Shown here piece by piece: positions 34,805 to 42,940 of a stretch of DNA of 51,679 nucleotides. The notes under the pieces were generated by a model that saw only the letters and a program-made list of their open reading frames with translations, was not told where the DNA came from and did no database searches. Origin of the DNA: an uncultured Lentisphaeria bacterium (GTDB lineage Bacteria; Verrucomicrobiota; Lentisphaeria; Victivallales; Victivallaceae); NCBI GenBank assembly GCA_903863035.1, contig CAIPAT010000008.1, forward strand, positions 1-51,679. Direction: 5' to 3'. Position 1 is the stretch's first letter, and each line of letters begins with the position of its first letter. Both the position numbers and the translations under genes were made by a program.

Positions 34805-35808
34805 GAAAATTGATGGTATTAATGTCAGTTGTTGTTTTGTGTGTCACGGAAATAATGGCGCAGAACACCGTCGCACAAGCGAAACTGCCGAAAGTGGAAA
34901 CTGAGACCAGTAACATTCCACAACTCAGGCAAATCCCGCTCGTGGTGCAGCGCGTATTCATTCCGAATATTGGGATTGGGGAAAAAGACATCTCCGCCAG
35001 TGATTCTGTGGCAATGCTGGACAACAATGCAATGCTGGACATTGCAGATACGGTCGAACCCGATGCGGATGTAATAGCAACGCTCATTGGCGCAAAACAG
35101 GCTGGCTGGACTGCGGGATATGAGTTCATGCCTGCTGCTGAAGTCAAGAAGGGAGAATCGCCGCGAACTGTTATCGCAAAAATAGAGACACAATCCGAAT
35201 ACCTGCTTCTCGTGCGTGTCAGTACGCGTCTTCCAGATTTCGGCCACGGTGCATTAATCATCGTGATGGCAGATGCGACTCTATACCGAAGATCCGATCT
35301 GAAGCCTGTTTTCGGCAGAGGATTTATAGGCGGAGGAAAAGTGGATGCAAAGGAACAGACCGGAAATGAGGTGAAGGGTGAATACTGGATGAGGACTGTG
35401 GCGGCGGCTTTTGCCAGAAACTTTGATCAAACCGTTTTGGCGAAAATGCAGACCGTTTTTGACCGCAGGCAAATTGACAGCGAGATCATGAAAATGAAAC
35501 AGGTAACAAATGCCAAACCGTTGACTGCAAGTGTCACCGACCTGGGTGGTGGAACGAACAATCTACCCCAGTTGAACATTGTCATGGGAAAAGCAGGTTT
35601 GCAGGTGGTAGCCTATCTGGAGTCAAAGAGCGGAGAGAATAGAAAATGGCAACTAGGCAGTAATCAGGAGGTAGATGTTCACGTCACACCAGGGCAATAT
35701 ACAATTTACACCAAATTGTGTTCCGACCAGGGACAGGATTCCGACCGAACCTGCCGAAGTCTCCTGAGCATTCAATACAATAAGCGATACTCACTCAAAG
35801 TTGAATGA
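34801..35808 (+). CDS. Secreted protein with shared C-terminal PEGA-like tail
   Basis: 335 residues; GAAGGAGCG upstream, ATGA overlap with the zinc-ribbon gene. Signal peptide MRKLMVLMSVVVLCVTEIMAQ, almost the same as that of the 716-residue protein at 37269. Residues about 95-220 form an alpha/beta domain (ADVIATLIGAKQAGW…TVIAKIETQSEYLLLVRVSTRLPDFGHGALIIVMADATLYRR…), which recalls secreted lipoprotein domains such as CsgG-like or GNA1162-like but without firm match. The C-terminal ~48 residues (VDVHVTPGQYTIYTKLCSD…YNKRYSLKVE) are shared almost perfectly with the protein ending at 40716 and look like a small PEGA-type beta domain with two cysteines. Function unknown. Confidence 0.7.
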   Translation: MRKLMVLMSVVVLCVTEIMAQNTVAQAKLPKVETETSNIPQLRQIPLVVQRVFIPNIGIGEKDISASDSVAMLDNNAMLDIADTVEPDADVIATLIGAKQAGWTAGYEFMPAAEVKKGESPRTVIAKIETQSEYLLLVRVSTRLPDFGHGALIIVMADATLYRRSDLKPVFGRGFIGGGKVDAKEQTGNEVKGEYWMRTVAAAFARNFDQTVLAKMQTVFDRRQIDSEIMKMKQVTNAKPLTASVTDLGGGTNNLPQLNIVMGKAGLQVVAYLESKSGENRKWQLGSNQEVDVHVTPGQYTIYTKLCSDQGQDSDRTCRSLLSIQYNKRYSLKVE

Positions 35809-36476
35809 GAGAAGACTTTCCAGCATTCCGCCCAGCTAGTCGCAAGTAAGCCGAAGAAGAGGCGGAAGGTTGTGAGGCACGAGACAAAGAAAGGAATAGA
35901 GATATGATGAATCAAAAATTGGTAAGGTTAATCGCAGCGGCAGCAGTTATGACGGGTGCATTGGCTACTGTATGTGTCTTGGCCGAAGATGCAACACGGC
36001 AAGGTGCTTTCGATGGTGTAGCAAAGCCGCAATCCGAGGTCGGGAACAAGAAGCCCCGTTGGACGTTGATAGTGACCGAGTTTCTAGATGAAGGATCAGC
36101 CAACGAAGCGTCACAACTGATGTCGATGGGGAAGCAAATGGGTTGGTATGGCGACACCGACCGCCAAGGCGTAAACATCAAGGCCATCCAGACCAAACCA
36201 ATCAGCATCAAGGCCGTGATCGCCAAGTTCGGGAAGCCGGATGCCGTAAAGGCAGCCAACCTGGGAGACGCTGACTCCAAGAACGGAGCCAAGAAGGACT
36301 ACGATTCTTACGAATACGACGATATCATCAGTCTTTGTGTCCCAAAGGGCGGTGATGTCGTCGAATGGATAGAGGCTCCGGTTGGATACTGGGTTGAAGG
36401 AATCCAGAAGAAAGCAGCGCGAGAGTTGCAGACCGGTGACAAAACACAAACTCAATCGAAGACCGCTCCTCAGAAC
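35658..36476 (+). repeat. 0.8-kb duplicated block, copy 1
   Basis: Runs from within the C-terminal tail of one gene, through the stop, the spacer and the start of the next gene, to residue about 191 of that gene. It is nearly identical to 40566-41371. Differences concentrate in the signal-peptide codons and around 36260-36290. Confidence 0.9.
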
Positions 36477-37028
36477 AAATCTTCTTTCATAGAAGAGAGA
36501 GTTTCTTCGCGCCCCAACCAAACCAAGCCGGCCTCGTCCGAAGACGTTGTTGAGCAATTCATACGGATGACCGAAAAGACTCAGGACGGCCATGATACAG
36601 TCAATGCCTGCATGTTCAAGCCCGATGACCCCCGTTTTAACTATGAGCACAAGAAGAGAACCAGACCAGTACCCGACTCCAAAGTTCTCTTTGGGAAAGT
36701 TGACCCCATCGCAAGCTTCAACAATCTAAGCGCCGGCCCCAACCCCACAAAGCAAACAGACCAGATTGAAGCCAGAATGCTGATGGACAAAGGTTTAGTG
36801 GGAGATCGGTACTGGAGAGACATGACCACAAACTCAGGAGAGATGCTGTTGGTCTTTATTGATTCGCCGTCGATGACGATGCCTGATGCGCGCAAGAAGT
36901 ATGGTCAACCATCAAAGACAATTCATTCAGGCGAAAGTCAACTGCACTTTTATGGACGAATGATCCTCGTTGAAACAGCAGGCGGAAAAATTCATGCCGT
37001 TCTTCGACGCGGAATCAAAAGTACATAA
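35904..37028 (+). CDS. Secreted protein with two 'FGxPD' domains
   Basis: 374 residues; AAAGGAATAGAG upstream. MMNQKLVRLIAAAAVMTGALATVCVLA is a signal peptide. Two copies of a small alpha/beta domain follow. The first (about 95-165) has ISIKAVIAKFGKPDAVKA…YDSYEYDDIISLCVPKGGDVVEWI; the second (about 315-370) has MTMPDARKKYGQPSKTI…SQLHFYGRMILVETAGGKIHAVLR. The pattern, a helix ending K[FY]GxP, then strands with Y-x-Y/G and a hydrophobic V..GG.V, is like BamE/SmpA folds. A Ser/Thr/Gln-rich linker (TQTQSKTAPQNK) joins them. Residues 1-191 are duplicated in the 187-residue protein at 40811. Function unknown. Confidence 0.75.
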   Translation: MMNQKLVRLIAAAAVMTGALATVCVLAEDATRQGAFDGVAKPQSEVGNKKPRWTLIVTEFLDEGSANEASQLMSMGKQMGWYGDTDRQGVNIKAIQTKPISIKAVIAKFGKPDAVKAANLGDADSKNGAKKDYDSYEYDDIISLCVPKGGDVVEWIEAPVGYWVEGIQKKAARELQTGDKTQTQSKTAPQNKSSFIEERVSSRPNQTKPASSEDVVEQFIRMTEKTQDGHDTVNACMFKPDDPRFNYEHKKRTRPVPDSKVLFGKVDPIASFNNLSAGPNPTKQTDQIEARMLMDKGLVGDRYWRDMTTNSGEMLLVFIDSPSMTMPDARKKYGQPSKTIHSGESQLHFYGRMILVETAGGKIHAVLRRGIKST

Positions 37029-37268
37029 GTTGAACAACTGGCGGCAGAGTACGCTTCACGTTCCTGCGCCGGACGTTCGAATTATTGCATCCTTGTATAC
37101 TCAATAACAACTATATGGATGCCAACATTTTCAAAAATGTGAACGGAAACTGTTAGCTAAGAAAGTTGAAGTAACAAAAGAAAAAACCGAACACAAGTTG
37201 TCAAGCGCTGCGGGGAATAGTTATGGCGGCTGTTCCGCACCTCACAATCGATAAAAGGAGAGCATTTT

Positions 37269-39419
37269 ATGAAAAAGTTGATGGCATTAATGTCAGTCCT
37301 TGTTTTGTGTGTCACGGGAACAATGGCGCAGACCACGGAGACCACATCATCCAATCAGAAGGTAGCTGAACTGTCGGACGTTGTAAAAGCATTAGGAATT
37401 CCCCTGTCCTCAACACCGCCATGCCAGAACTATGAAATCGATATTTCATCCATGATCAGTGAGTCGAAAACGACTAAAGAACCGGCGTATCGAGCGTTGC
37501 CCATTCAGTCTGCAAATTTGATTTCCGAAGCAGACATTCGCAGGAAACTCGGTAATCCTGTGAGAGTGACTACGGCATTATTGTCCGGAGGTTTCTTTAC
37601 GAGCGACGGACGCGAGATCAAAGTCTCAGGCACATACCTTTGGTACGGACACGTCGGACTCGGTGTTAATAATGGCAAATTGATGGCATTGGCATATGTT
37701 TCTGAAGAAATTAAATCAGGCAAAGAATTAAAAGACACAGTCGTCAACATCCAACCCATGGATACTGCTCAAACTGAAACGAAGCAGATGCCGCAGACCA
37801 CCGTCGCGCAAACAGAGCGGCCCAGAGTTGAGGCTGAGACCAATAACATTGTTGTAGACAAAGTAGAGGTCGAGACAGATTTCCGCCAGTTAATATCCGA
37901 CCGCGATCCTCCGTATTCACCACCAGTTATTCGACCCGCAAGCAAGGAGAATCATTTTGTATTCGTCTATGTCACTGCGGAATTTCCCAAGGCCAAATCG
38001 TGGACACTGAGTGATTTTTCCTTGCAAGATGAGAAGAAACGCGAGTACCATGTTATGGCGTTCGATATCGGCGATGTGCTCAACCACTTCCTGATCTACA
38101 CATTTGAGAGCGGCGCGCTCGCCATCGCTGATGCCAAACGAAAAATTGCGAATCGTCTGCAGGACATGTCAGGCACAATAAAACAGGAGGCGGGGAAAGT
38201 TTGCTTTCTTGGCGAGTGGCCCGGGGGAGCAGGGAAGCTGGTACTTGGCTTCGAAGTCCCCATTTCAGTTATAAAACTCACGCTACTTAGGAAGAGCGGG
38301 GGCCCGGTAACACTAGCATCATCTCCCGACAAGGAACCGCGCAAGAAAACCCTTCCCGCGTTCAAACATGAACTTCAGGAATCGAATTCAAAGCCTGATT
38401 TCGATGTCACCCGGACATTAAATACTGGCGGCACACAAGAAAACAAGGCGACTTTAACAGGCCGTACTCAGCAGATCAAGACAAACGAAAACCAGCCGGA
38501 AGCAGTTCCAAGAGAGATGTTGCCGAAGGAAATGAATATTACTGTCGGGTGCTTAAACAAGGCGGGAAAACTCTGCGTGGTCCCTGATGACAAAATGAAG
38601 GCAATAAGGAAGGCATTGGCCGAATTTGACCTGTCCACTCAAGAGGGCCGCATGGCCTTAGTGAAATCGTTTAAAGAGACATTCGGAGATGAGGCTGAAT
38701 GGCGCGGCATCATTTTTCGGGCCAAAGACGGCAACGTATATAGTTGGCCGCCAAGTAAACAAATTAACAGTGCGTCTCAAACGCCTAATGAAGAACCTCG
38801 GGATAAGCTGTCTCAAGAGAAATCCAGTAAGTTTCCATCGGAGAGCAAACTCTCTGAAGAAGAAAAATCCGTCAGTTCGCCAACAACTTTCTCCGGCGCA
38901 GTAAACGGCGATTCTCAATCCATTGCAGACGTGCATTCCTCGGAGGCGGGAATCCATGTGAACATTTTGGGTCCGGAAGAAGGCAAGACCGCCGACCTCT
39001 GCATCATAGAAATTGTCAATGGGGATCCCCATGGTCAAACAAACGAGTGGGTGCTTCTTTATTCCGTATTTACCCATGATGCCCCTCCCATACTACGCGA
39101 TTTAGACCTAAAACTGCTGACTTTAAAGTTCTCCGGCACGCAACTGGGTTGCTTCGCGGCGAACGGAAAGACTGGAGGCATCTACGGCTCTAGAGTCTTT
39201 CGGGGGAAGTTTCCGCATCGCGTGGTCGTGTCACTGACCGAGGGATCGAGCGCATCGGGACTCCTCAGTGTCCGTACACAATTGTGGAAATGGGACGCGG
39301 CACGATGGATGCCCGAAACAACTGTGGTCGAAAAGACTATTGACGTGGGCGAGAGGAAGGGTGCCGAATCTACCTTTAAATCGCCCTTCAATCGGTTACC
39401 GACTGGGAAGTTATTCTGA
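37269..39419 (+). CDS. Large secreted multidomain protein of the mosaic cluster
   Basis: 716 residues; AAAAGGAGAG upstream. Signal peptide MKKLMALMSVLVLCVTGTMAQ. Domain order as I read it: an FGxPD/BamE-like domain (about 80-150, SEADIRRKLGNPVRV…YLWYGHVGLGVNNGKLMALAYV); a linker TTVAQTERPRVEAETNNI that also follows the signal peptide of the protein at 34801; an Ig-like domain (about 215-350, FVFVYVTAEFPKAKSW…FEVPISVIKLTLL) reminiscent of DUF4352; a 'WPP' domain (about 420-500, FKETFGDEAEWRGIIFRAKDGNVYSWPPS) shared with the protein at 42197; and a final beta-sandwich (about 550-716, IHVNILGPEEGKTADLCIIEI…). Low-complexity linkers separate them. Not matched to any named family. Confidence 0.75.
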   Translation: MKKLMALMSVLVLCVTGTMAQTTETTSSNQKVAELSDVVKALGIPLSSTPPCQNYEIDISSMISESKTTKEPAYRALPIQSANLISEADIRRKLGNPVRVTTALLSGGFFTSDGREIKVSGTYLWYGHVGLGVNNGKLMALAYVSEEIKSGKELKDTVVNIQPMDTAQTETKQMPQTTVAQTERPRVEAETNNIVVDKVEVETDFRQLISDRDPPYSPPVIRPASKENHFVFVYVTAEFPKAKSWTLSDFSLQDEKKREYHVMAFDIGDVLNHFLIYTFESGALAIADAKRKIANRLQDMSGTIKQEAGKVCFLGEWPGGAGKLVLGFEVPISVIKLTLLRKSGGPVTLASSPDKEPRKKTLPAFKHELQESNSKPDFDVTRTLNTGGTQENKATLTGRTQQIKTNENQPEAVPREMLPKEMNITVGCLNKAGKLCVVPDDKMKAIRKALAEFDLSTQEGRMALVKSFKETFGDEAEWRGIIFRAKDGNVYSWPPSKQINSASQTPNEEPRDKLSQEKSSKFPSESKLSEEEKSVSSPTTFSGAVNGDSQSIADVHSSEAGIHVNILGPEEGKTADLCIIEIVNGDPHGQTNEWVLLYSVFTHDAPPILRDLDLKLLTLKFSGTQLGCFAANGKTGGIYGSRVFRGKFPHRVVVSLTEGSSASGLLSVRTQLWKWDAARWMPETTVVEKTIDVGERKGAESTFKSPFNRLPTGKLF

Positions 39420-39601
39420 GTCTTGAGAGGATGGTCCCTGGGGATCTAATGCCCCGTCGGAACCTCGCGCCGTTCAACTGCATAGTGTTCCAAGCGGTTT
39501 TTGAGCAACAAAGAGACGGAGTAAGGATCATGAGCAAGTTCGTCGCGGGTTCGCAAACGGAGAGCGCGAACGTTGGGCAACAAAGAGAAGGATAAGTGAT
39601 C

Positions 39602-39670
39602 ATGTGGATGCTTTACGGATTCATTTGTATTCCCGTTTGGTATTTCTCTGGCAAAAAAAAGGAGCCATGA
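39602..39670 (+). CDS. 22-residue hydrophobic micropeptide
   Basis: ATG at 39602 after AGAAGGATAAG. The product begins MWMLYGFICIPVWYFSG and ends KKKEP: one short membrane segment with a basic tail, like many small membrane peptides. Its TGA overlaps an ATG (ATGA at 39667) that opens the remnant of the duplicated gene end. It may be real or a fragment. Confidence 0.35.
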   Translation: MWMLYGFICIPVWYFSGKKKEP

Positions 39671-39717
39671 AAAAAACTTTTCATTTGAAGCGGAAGGAAT
39701 TACTCGTTGGCAACTGA
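39667..39717 (+). pseudogene. 3' remnant of the 177-residue gene
   Basis: Encodes MKKTFHLKRKELLVGN and a stop, matching the last codons of the gene at 33365-33898 (VKKTFRLKRKELLVGN). Only the end of the gene is present, as part of the repeated block 39668-39782. Confidence 0.75.
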
Positions 39718-39782
39718 GTGAAAGAAATGTGCTATCAGTCACGTCTTGATTTTAGGGAAGTCGTATCCTTTAACTTCAATAA
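39668..39782 (+). repeat. Direct repeat of a gene end and spacer, copy 2
   Basis: Partner of 33849-33963. It places the same leader sequence in front of an unrelated gene (39856), as expected if 5' regions are exchanged by recombination. Confidence 0.85.
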
Positions 39783-39855
39783 ATCGGAAACCCGGATGAT
39801 GATTTTCCCAGTTAATAATTATAACTTTCAACATAAAAGGAGGAGGGAGCATGAC

Positions 39856-40716
39856 ATGAGAACGATCAGTTTAATGACTAGTAAACTACTGGTGTTTCTT
39901 GCACTTTTCGCTGTATTATTCATAGTATCTGCCGAGTCCACATTTGACAAAGAAGGATCCGATGCAGCATTTAAACTCGCCCAAGATGTCGATTTTCACC
40001 GTGTGATGGCTGCTATGGAGGTTAATGCGACTACAGAGAACGCCATCAATGTACTCGGAATGCTCCATGGGGGCGCGGCATCGTTTGTCCGCAGCCCTAA
40101 CGGAGAATTACGAGGCGAACGAAACAAGCAAGCCTTTGTCACTGCTGTAGATAACATTACTGCAAACGCACTCAAACGTGCCAAAAAGCTGATCGGTTCA
40201 ACAAATTCATTCGTTGCTTTTAAAGTTCTTCTTCAAGCGTCATCTGGATTCGTTCAGAACCCTAAAGATTCTGACGGCAGTTTCAATTCATCCCTCTTCA
40301 ACAGTCGTCTCAATGCGCTCGATGAAAAACAGTTCACAGGCACCATAGAGGAGCGGATCGTTATCTTTCTCAAGTTGATGAAACCAACCGATACGGGCGC
40401 AGTCGGGAAGACAGCACCGGCAAGTGAACCGAAAAACGAACCCGGGACGAAACTCGCGGAGTCAAAAGCACAGAAGCTTTTGCCACAATCCAAGGATGAA
40501 CTACAAAGTACAAACCCTGTTCGAGTCAGCAATCAGGAGGTAGATGTTCCAAACCCTGTTCGAGTCAGCAATCAGGAGGTAGATGTTCACGTCACACCAG
40601 GACAATATACAATTTACACCAAATTGTGTTCCGACCAGGGACAGGATTCCGACCGAACCTGCCGAAGTCAACTGAGCATTCAATACAATAAGCGATACTC
40701 ACTCAAAGTTGAATGA
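39856..40716 (+). CDS. Secreted protein with 'FN-LFN' helical repeats and PEGA-like tail
   Basis: 286 residues from ATG 39856 (GGAGG upstream); an upstream in-frame ATG at 39718 lies in repeated spacer and is rejected. Signal peptide MRTISLMTSKLLVFLALFAVLFIVSA. The helical domain (about 30-190) contains two or three related units: …ELRGERNKQAFVTAVDNITANALKRAKKL and …SFNSSLFNSRLNALDEKQFTGTIEERIVIFLKLMKP, shared with the protein at 41406. Then a linker with a 13-residue tandem repeat (NPVRVSNQEVDVP, NPVRVSNQEVDVH) and the same C-terminal tail as the protein at 34801. This is a visible chimera of two cluster families. Confidence 0.75.
   Translation: MRTISLMTSKLLVFLALFAVLFIVSAESTFDKEGSDAAFKLAQDVDFHRVMAAMEVNATTENAINVLGMLHGGAASFVRSPNGELRGERNKQAFVTAVDNITANALKRAKKLIGSTNSFVAFKVLLQASSGFVQNPKDSDGSFNSSLFNSRLNALDEKQFTGTIEERIVIFLKLMKPTDTGAVGKTAPASEPKNEPGTKLAESKAQKLLPQSKDELQSTNPVRVSNQEVDVPNPVRVSNQEVDVHVTPGQYTIYTKLCSDQGQDSDRTCRSQLSIQYNKRYSLKVE
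40511..40588 (+). repeat. 39-bp tandem duplication
   Basis: Two adjacent copies of a 39-base unit starting CAAACCCTGTTCGAGTCAGC at 40511 and 40550. It adds 13 residues in frame exactly at the junction between the helical domain and the shared tail, so it may mark the recombination point. Confidence 0.85.
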
Positions 40717-41371
40717 GAGAAGACTTTCCAGCATTCCGCCCAGCTAGTCGCGAGTAAGCCGAAGAAGAAGCGGAAGGTTGTGAACCCGAGACAAAGAAAG
40801 GAATAAAGATATGATGAAGCAAAAATTGGTAAGGTTAATCGCAACGGTAGTAGTTTCAATGTGTGTATTGGTTTCTGATCGGGGCTTGGCTGAAGATGTA
40901 GCACTGCAAGGTGATTTCGATGGTGTAGCAAAGCCGCAATCCGAGGTCGGGAACAAGAAGCCCCGTTGGACGTTGATAGTGACCGAGTTTCTAGATGAAG
41001 GATCAGCCAACCAAGCGTCAAAACTGATGTCGATGGGGAAGCAAGTGGGTTGGTATGGCGACACCGACCGCCAAGGCGTAAACATCAAGTACATCCAGAC
41101 CAAACCCATCAGCATCAAGGCCGTGATCGCCAAGTTCGGGAAGCCGGATGCCGTAAAGGCAGCCAAACTGAGACACGATGACTCCAAGAAGGACTACGAT
41201 TCCTATGAATACGACGATATCATCGGTCTTGGTGTTCCCAAGGGCGGCGATGTAGTCGAATGGATATATGCTCCGGTTGGATACTGGGTTGAAGGAATCC
41301 GGAAGAAAGCAGCGCGAGAGTTGCAGACCGGTGACAAAACACAGACTCAATCGAAGACCGCAACTCAGAAC
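40566..41371 (+). repeat. 0.8-kb duplicated block, copy 2
   Basis: Partner of 35658-36476. Similarity ends at CAGAAC, where this copy meets a TAA stop while the other copy reads on into a second domain. Confidence 0.9.
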
Positions 41372-41374
41372 TAA
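40811..41374 (+). CDS. Secreted single-domain 'FGxPD' protein, short paralogue
   Basis: 187 residues; GAAAGGAATAAAG upstream. Signal peptide MMKQKLVRLIATVVVSMCVLVSDRGLA. The body is nearly identical to residues 28-191 of the protein at 35904, including ISIKAVIAKFGKPDAVKA, YDSYEYDDIIGLGVPKGG and the TQTQSKTATQN end, but it stops where the longer paralogue begins its linker to a second domain. It is either a shortened copy or the ancestral form. The signal peptide codons differ more than the mature part. Confidence 0.8.
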   Translation: MMKQKLVRLIATVVVSMCVLVSDRGLAEDVALQGDFDGVAKPQSEVGNKKPRWTLIVTEFLDEGSANQASKLMSMGKQVGWYGDTDRQGVNIKYIQTKPISIKAVIAKFGKPDAVKAAKLRHDDSKKDYDSYEYDDIIGLGVPKGGDVVEWIYAPVGYWVEGIRKKAARELQTGDKTQTQSKTATQN

Positions 41375-41405
41375 CGTTTTGACAACAGGGATAAGGATAA
41401 GCGAT

Positions 41406-42089
41406 ATGAATAAGCAACATGCGGGAGGATTAATCATAGTGGCGCTAGTTCTTATGGGGACTCTGCCTTCCCATCACGTCTTGGCTGGCGAACCAGCCCG
41501 TGAGGGTGATTTCGACAAACTTTCATTCGATGCGGGCATGAATAACGTGAGCACAGAAGCGACGGCCCACGCATTGAGCCTCGGTGTGGCCCAGAAGAAC
41601 CTCGACGCATATCTATTTCTGGTTTCCGTTGGGGAGCATTTCGTAAAAGACGAGAATGGCGTTTTCAATGAGAAAGCGAACAAGCAGGCATTCACGGCAG
41701 CAGTGCTTAACATCACGCCCGAGTTACTGGAAAAGGCTAAGCCCTTCACTGACGAGACGGGAGAGAAACAAGTTCGCGCCGTAATGTTCGCCCTCCTTTC
41801 TGCCTGCGACAGTTTTGTCGAGCAACCGGGGCAGTTCAATAAGTCCGCTTTCAGCGTCGCCTTCAAGAACCTCGACATTGCTAAAGTGAAAAAGGCGGCG
41901 GACTTGATGAGCACGCGGCGCGACCTTGCACTGTCCTATCTCCTGACGGCGTCCAGTCGCTTTCTCGACAAGAACAGAACATTCAATGCCTCCCTTTTCA
42001 ACAATCGGTTTGATGCACTCAAAGCCACACAGTTCACCGGCACAGAGGATGAACGGGAAAAGACGTTCCTAAAGTTGATGAGGCCATGA
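41406..42089 (+). CDS. Secreted protein with 'FN-LFN' helical repeats
   Basis: 227 residues from ATG 41406 (AAGGATAAG upstream; frame extends to 41268 within the previous gene, rejected). Signal peptide MNKQHAGGLIIVALVLMGTLPSHHVLA. The mature part is all helical with internal repeats: VKDENGVFNEKANKQAFTAAVLNITPELLEKAKPF, then FVEQPGQFNKSAFSVAFKNLDIAKVKKAADLM, then FLDKNRTFNASLFNNRFDALKATQFTGTEDEREKTFLKLMRP, each 'phe-Asn … Ala-phe' unit about 65-70 residues. It is a paralogue of the helical domain of the protein at 39856. No known family. Confidence 0.75.
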   Translation: MNKQHAGGLIIVALVLMGTLPSHHVLAGEPAREGDFDKLSFDAGMNNVSTEATAHALSLGVAQKNLDAYLFLVSVGEHFVKDENGVFNEKANKQAFTAAVLNITPELLEKAKPFTDETGEKQVRAVMFALLSACDSFVEQPGQFNKSAFSVAFKNLDIAKVKKAADLMSTRRDLALSYLLTASSRFLDKNRTFNASLFNNRFDALKATQFTGTEDEREKTFLKLMRP

Positions 42090-42196
42090 AAGACACAACA
42101 GTTGAACACCTCGCACCGTATTGTCAGTCAACCCTGGCTGGTTGCCAAACGGTGAATGTGGGCGTTCAGGCAACATAAGATAAGGAAAAGACAAGC

Positions 42197-42940
42197 ATGA
42201 AAAGAACCATTGTTTGGAGCATCGTGGCGGTACTGTGTGCATATGCGGCAACGGCTTTCTCACTTACCGGTGATGATGCCGCCAAAAAAATCGTGGACGA
42301 TCCGGAGATTGCAAAATGGCAACAGACTTTCAAAAGTCTTCGCACCTACGCTGACGCGGGATTACCTGGTGCAATTGACATCGTAAACTCCGATGCGCAT
42401 GACACCACGACAGCTGGTCCTTCAATTGAATACATCTTGAAGAAATATGGACCAGCCGACAGATTCGAGGGCAAGAAGGATCTCAGGGGGCGCGAGCGCA
42501 TCTGCTACTGGTACGGGGCGCTTGGCATTATCGTTTCCAAGGATGATAATAAAATCTGGGGCTTCTCGGGCATCCCCCCCAAGACGACGACGGAGAAGCA
42601 ACCAGCCGTTCAAACCCGTTCGGTTCCTCTCTTATCTCAACTTGAATATTACCAGTTGTCAGATGCCGAATCCGCCAAGTATCCTGTGGATAAGTCACTG
42701 GCGAGAAAAGTCGTTACAGGCAATTTCTACGACAACGAAACGAACACCGTGCTTTGTTCTAGCGACCAGATTGCAAAATACAGGGAGTATATGCGTAAAA
42801 TAGATTTTGGGAAGGAATCTGACAGGGAGCGACTGCTGCATGAGTTTGTCCAGATTTTCGGGATGGAGAAAGCGAAGAAAATTGGAGTGCGATTTTATGA
42901 TGACGACGGAAAGGTCAAATATGTTTGGCCGAAACCGTAA
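42197..42940 (+). CDS. Secreted protein with FGxPD-like and WPP domains
   Basis: 247 residues; AAGGAAAAG upstream. Signal peptide MKRTIVWSIVAVLCAYAATAFS. Residues about 75-130 (SIEYILKKYGPADRFEGKKD…ICYWYGALGIIVSKDDNKIWGFSG) match the FGxPD domain pattern; the C-terminal ~80 residues (SDQIAKYREYMRKIDFGKESDRERLLHEFVQIFGMEKAKKIGVRFYDDDGKVKYVWPKP) match the WPP domain of the 716-residue protein. So it looks like a compact version of parts of that protein. Function unknown. Confidence 0.75.
   Translation: MKRTIVWSIVAVLCAYAATAFSLTGDDAAKKIVDDPEIAKWQQTFKSLRTYADAGLPGAIDIVNSDAHDTTTAGPSIEYILKKYGPADRFEGKKDLRGRERICYWYGALGIIVSKDDNKIWGFSGIPPKTTTEKQPAVQTRSVPLLSQLEYYQLSDAESAKYPVDKSLARKVVTGNFYDNETNTVLCSSDQIAKYREYMRKIDFGKESDRERLLHEFVQIFGMEKAKKIGVRFYDDDGKVKYVWPKP

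Larger units (their letters stand above)
39420..39855. other. Spacer with micro-ORFs and gene debris
   Basis: 436 bases without a full gene. Besides the small frame at 39602-39670 there is a 21-codon frame at 39530-39595 (ATG after GGAGTAAGGATC, product MSKFVAGSQTESAN…). The two share a repeated leader, CAACAAAGAGA[CA]GGA followed by an ATG about ten bases on, so they may be decayed copies of one leader region. Confidence 0.4.
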
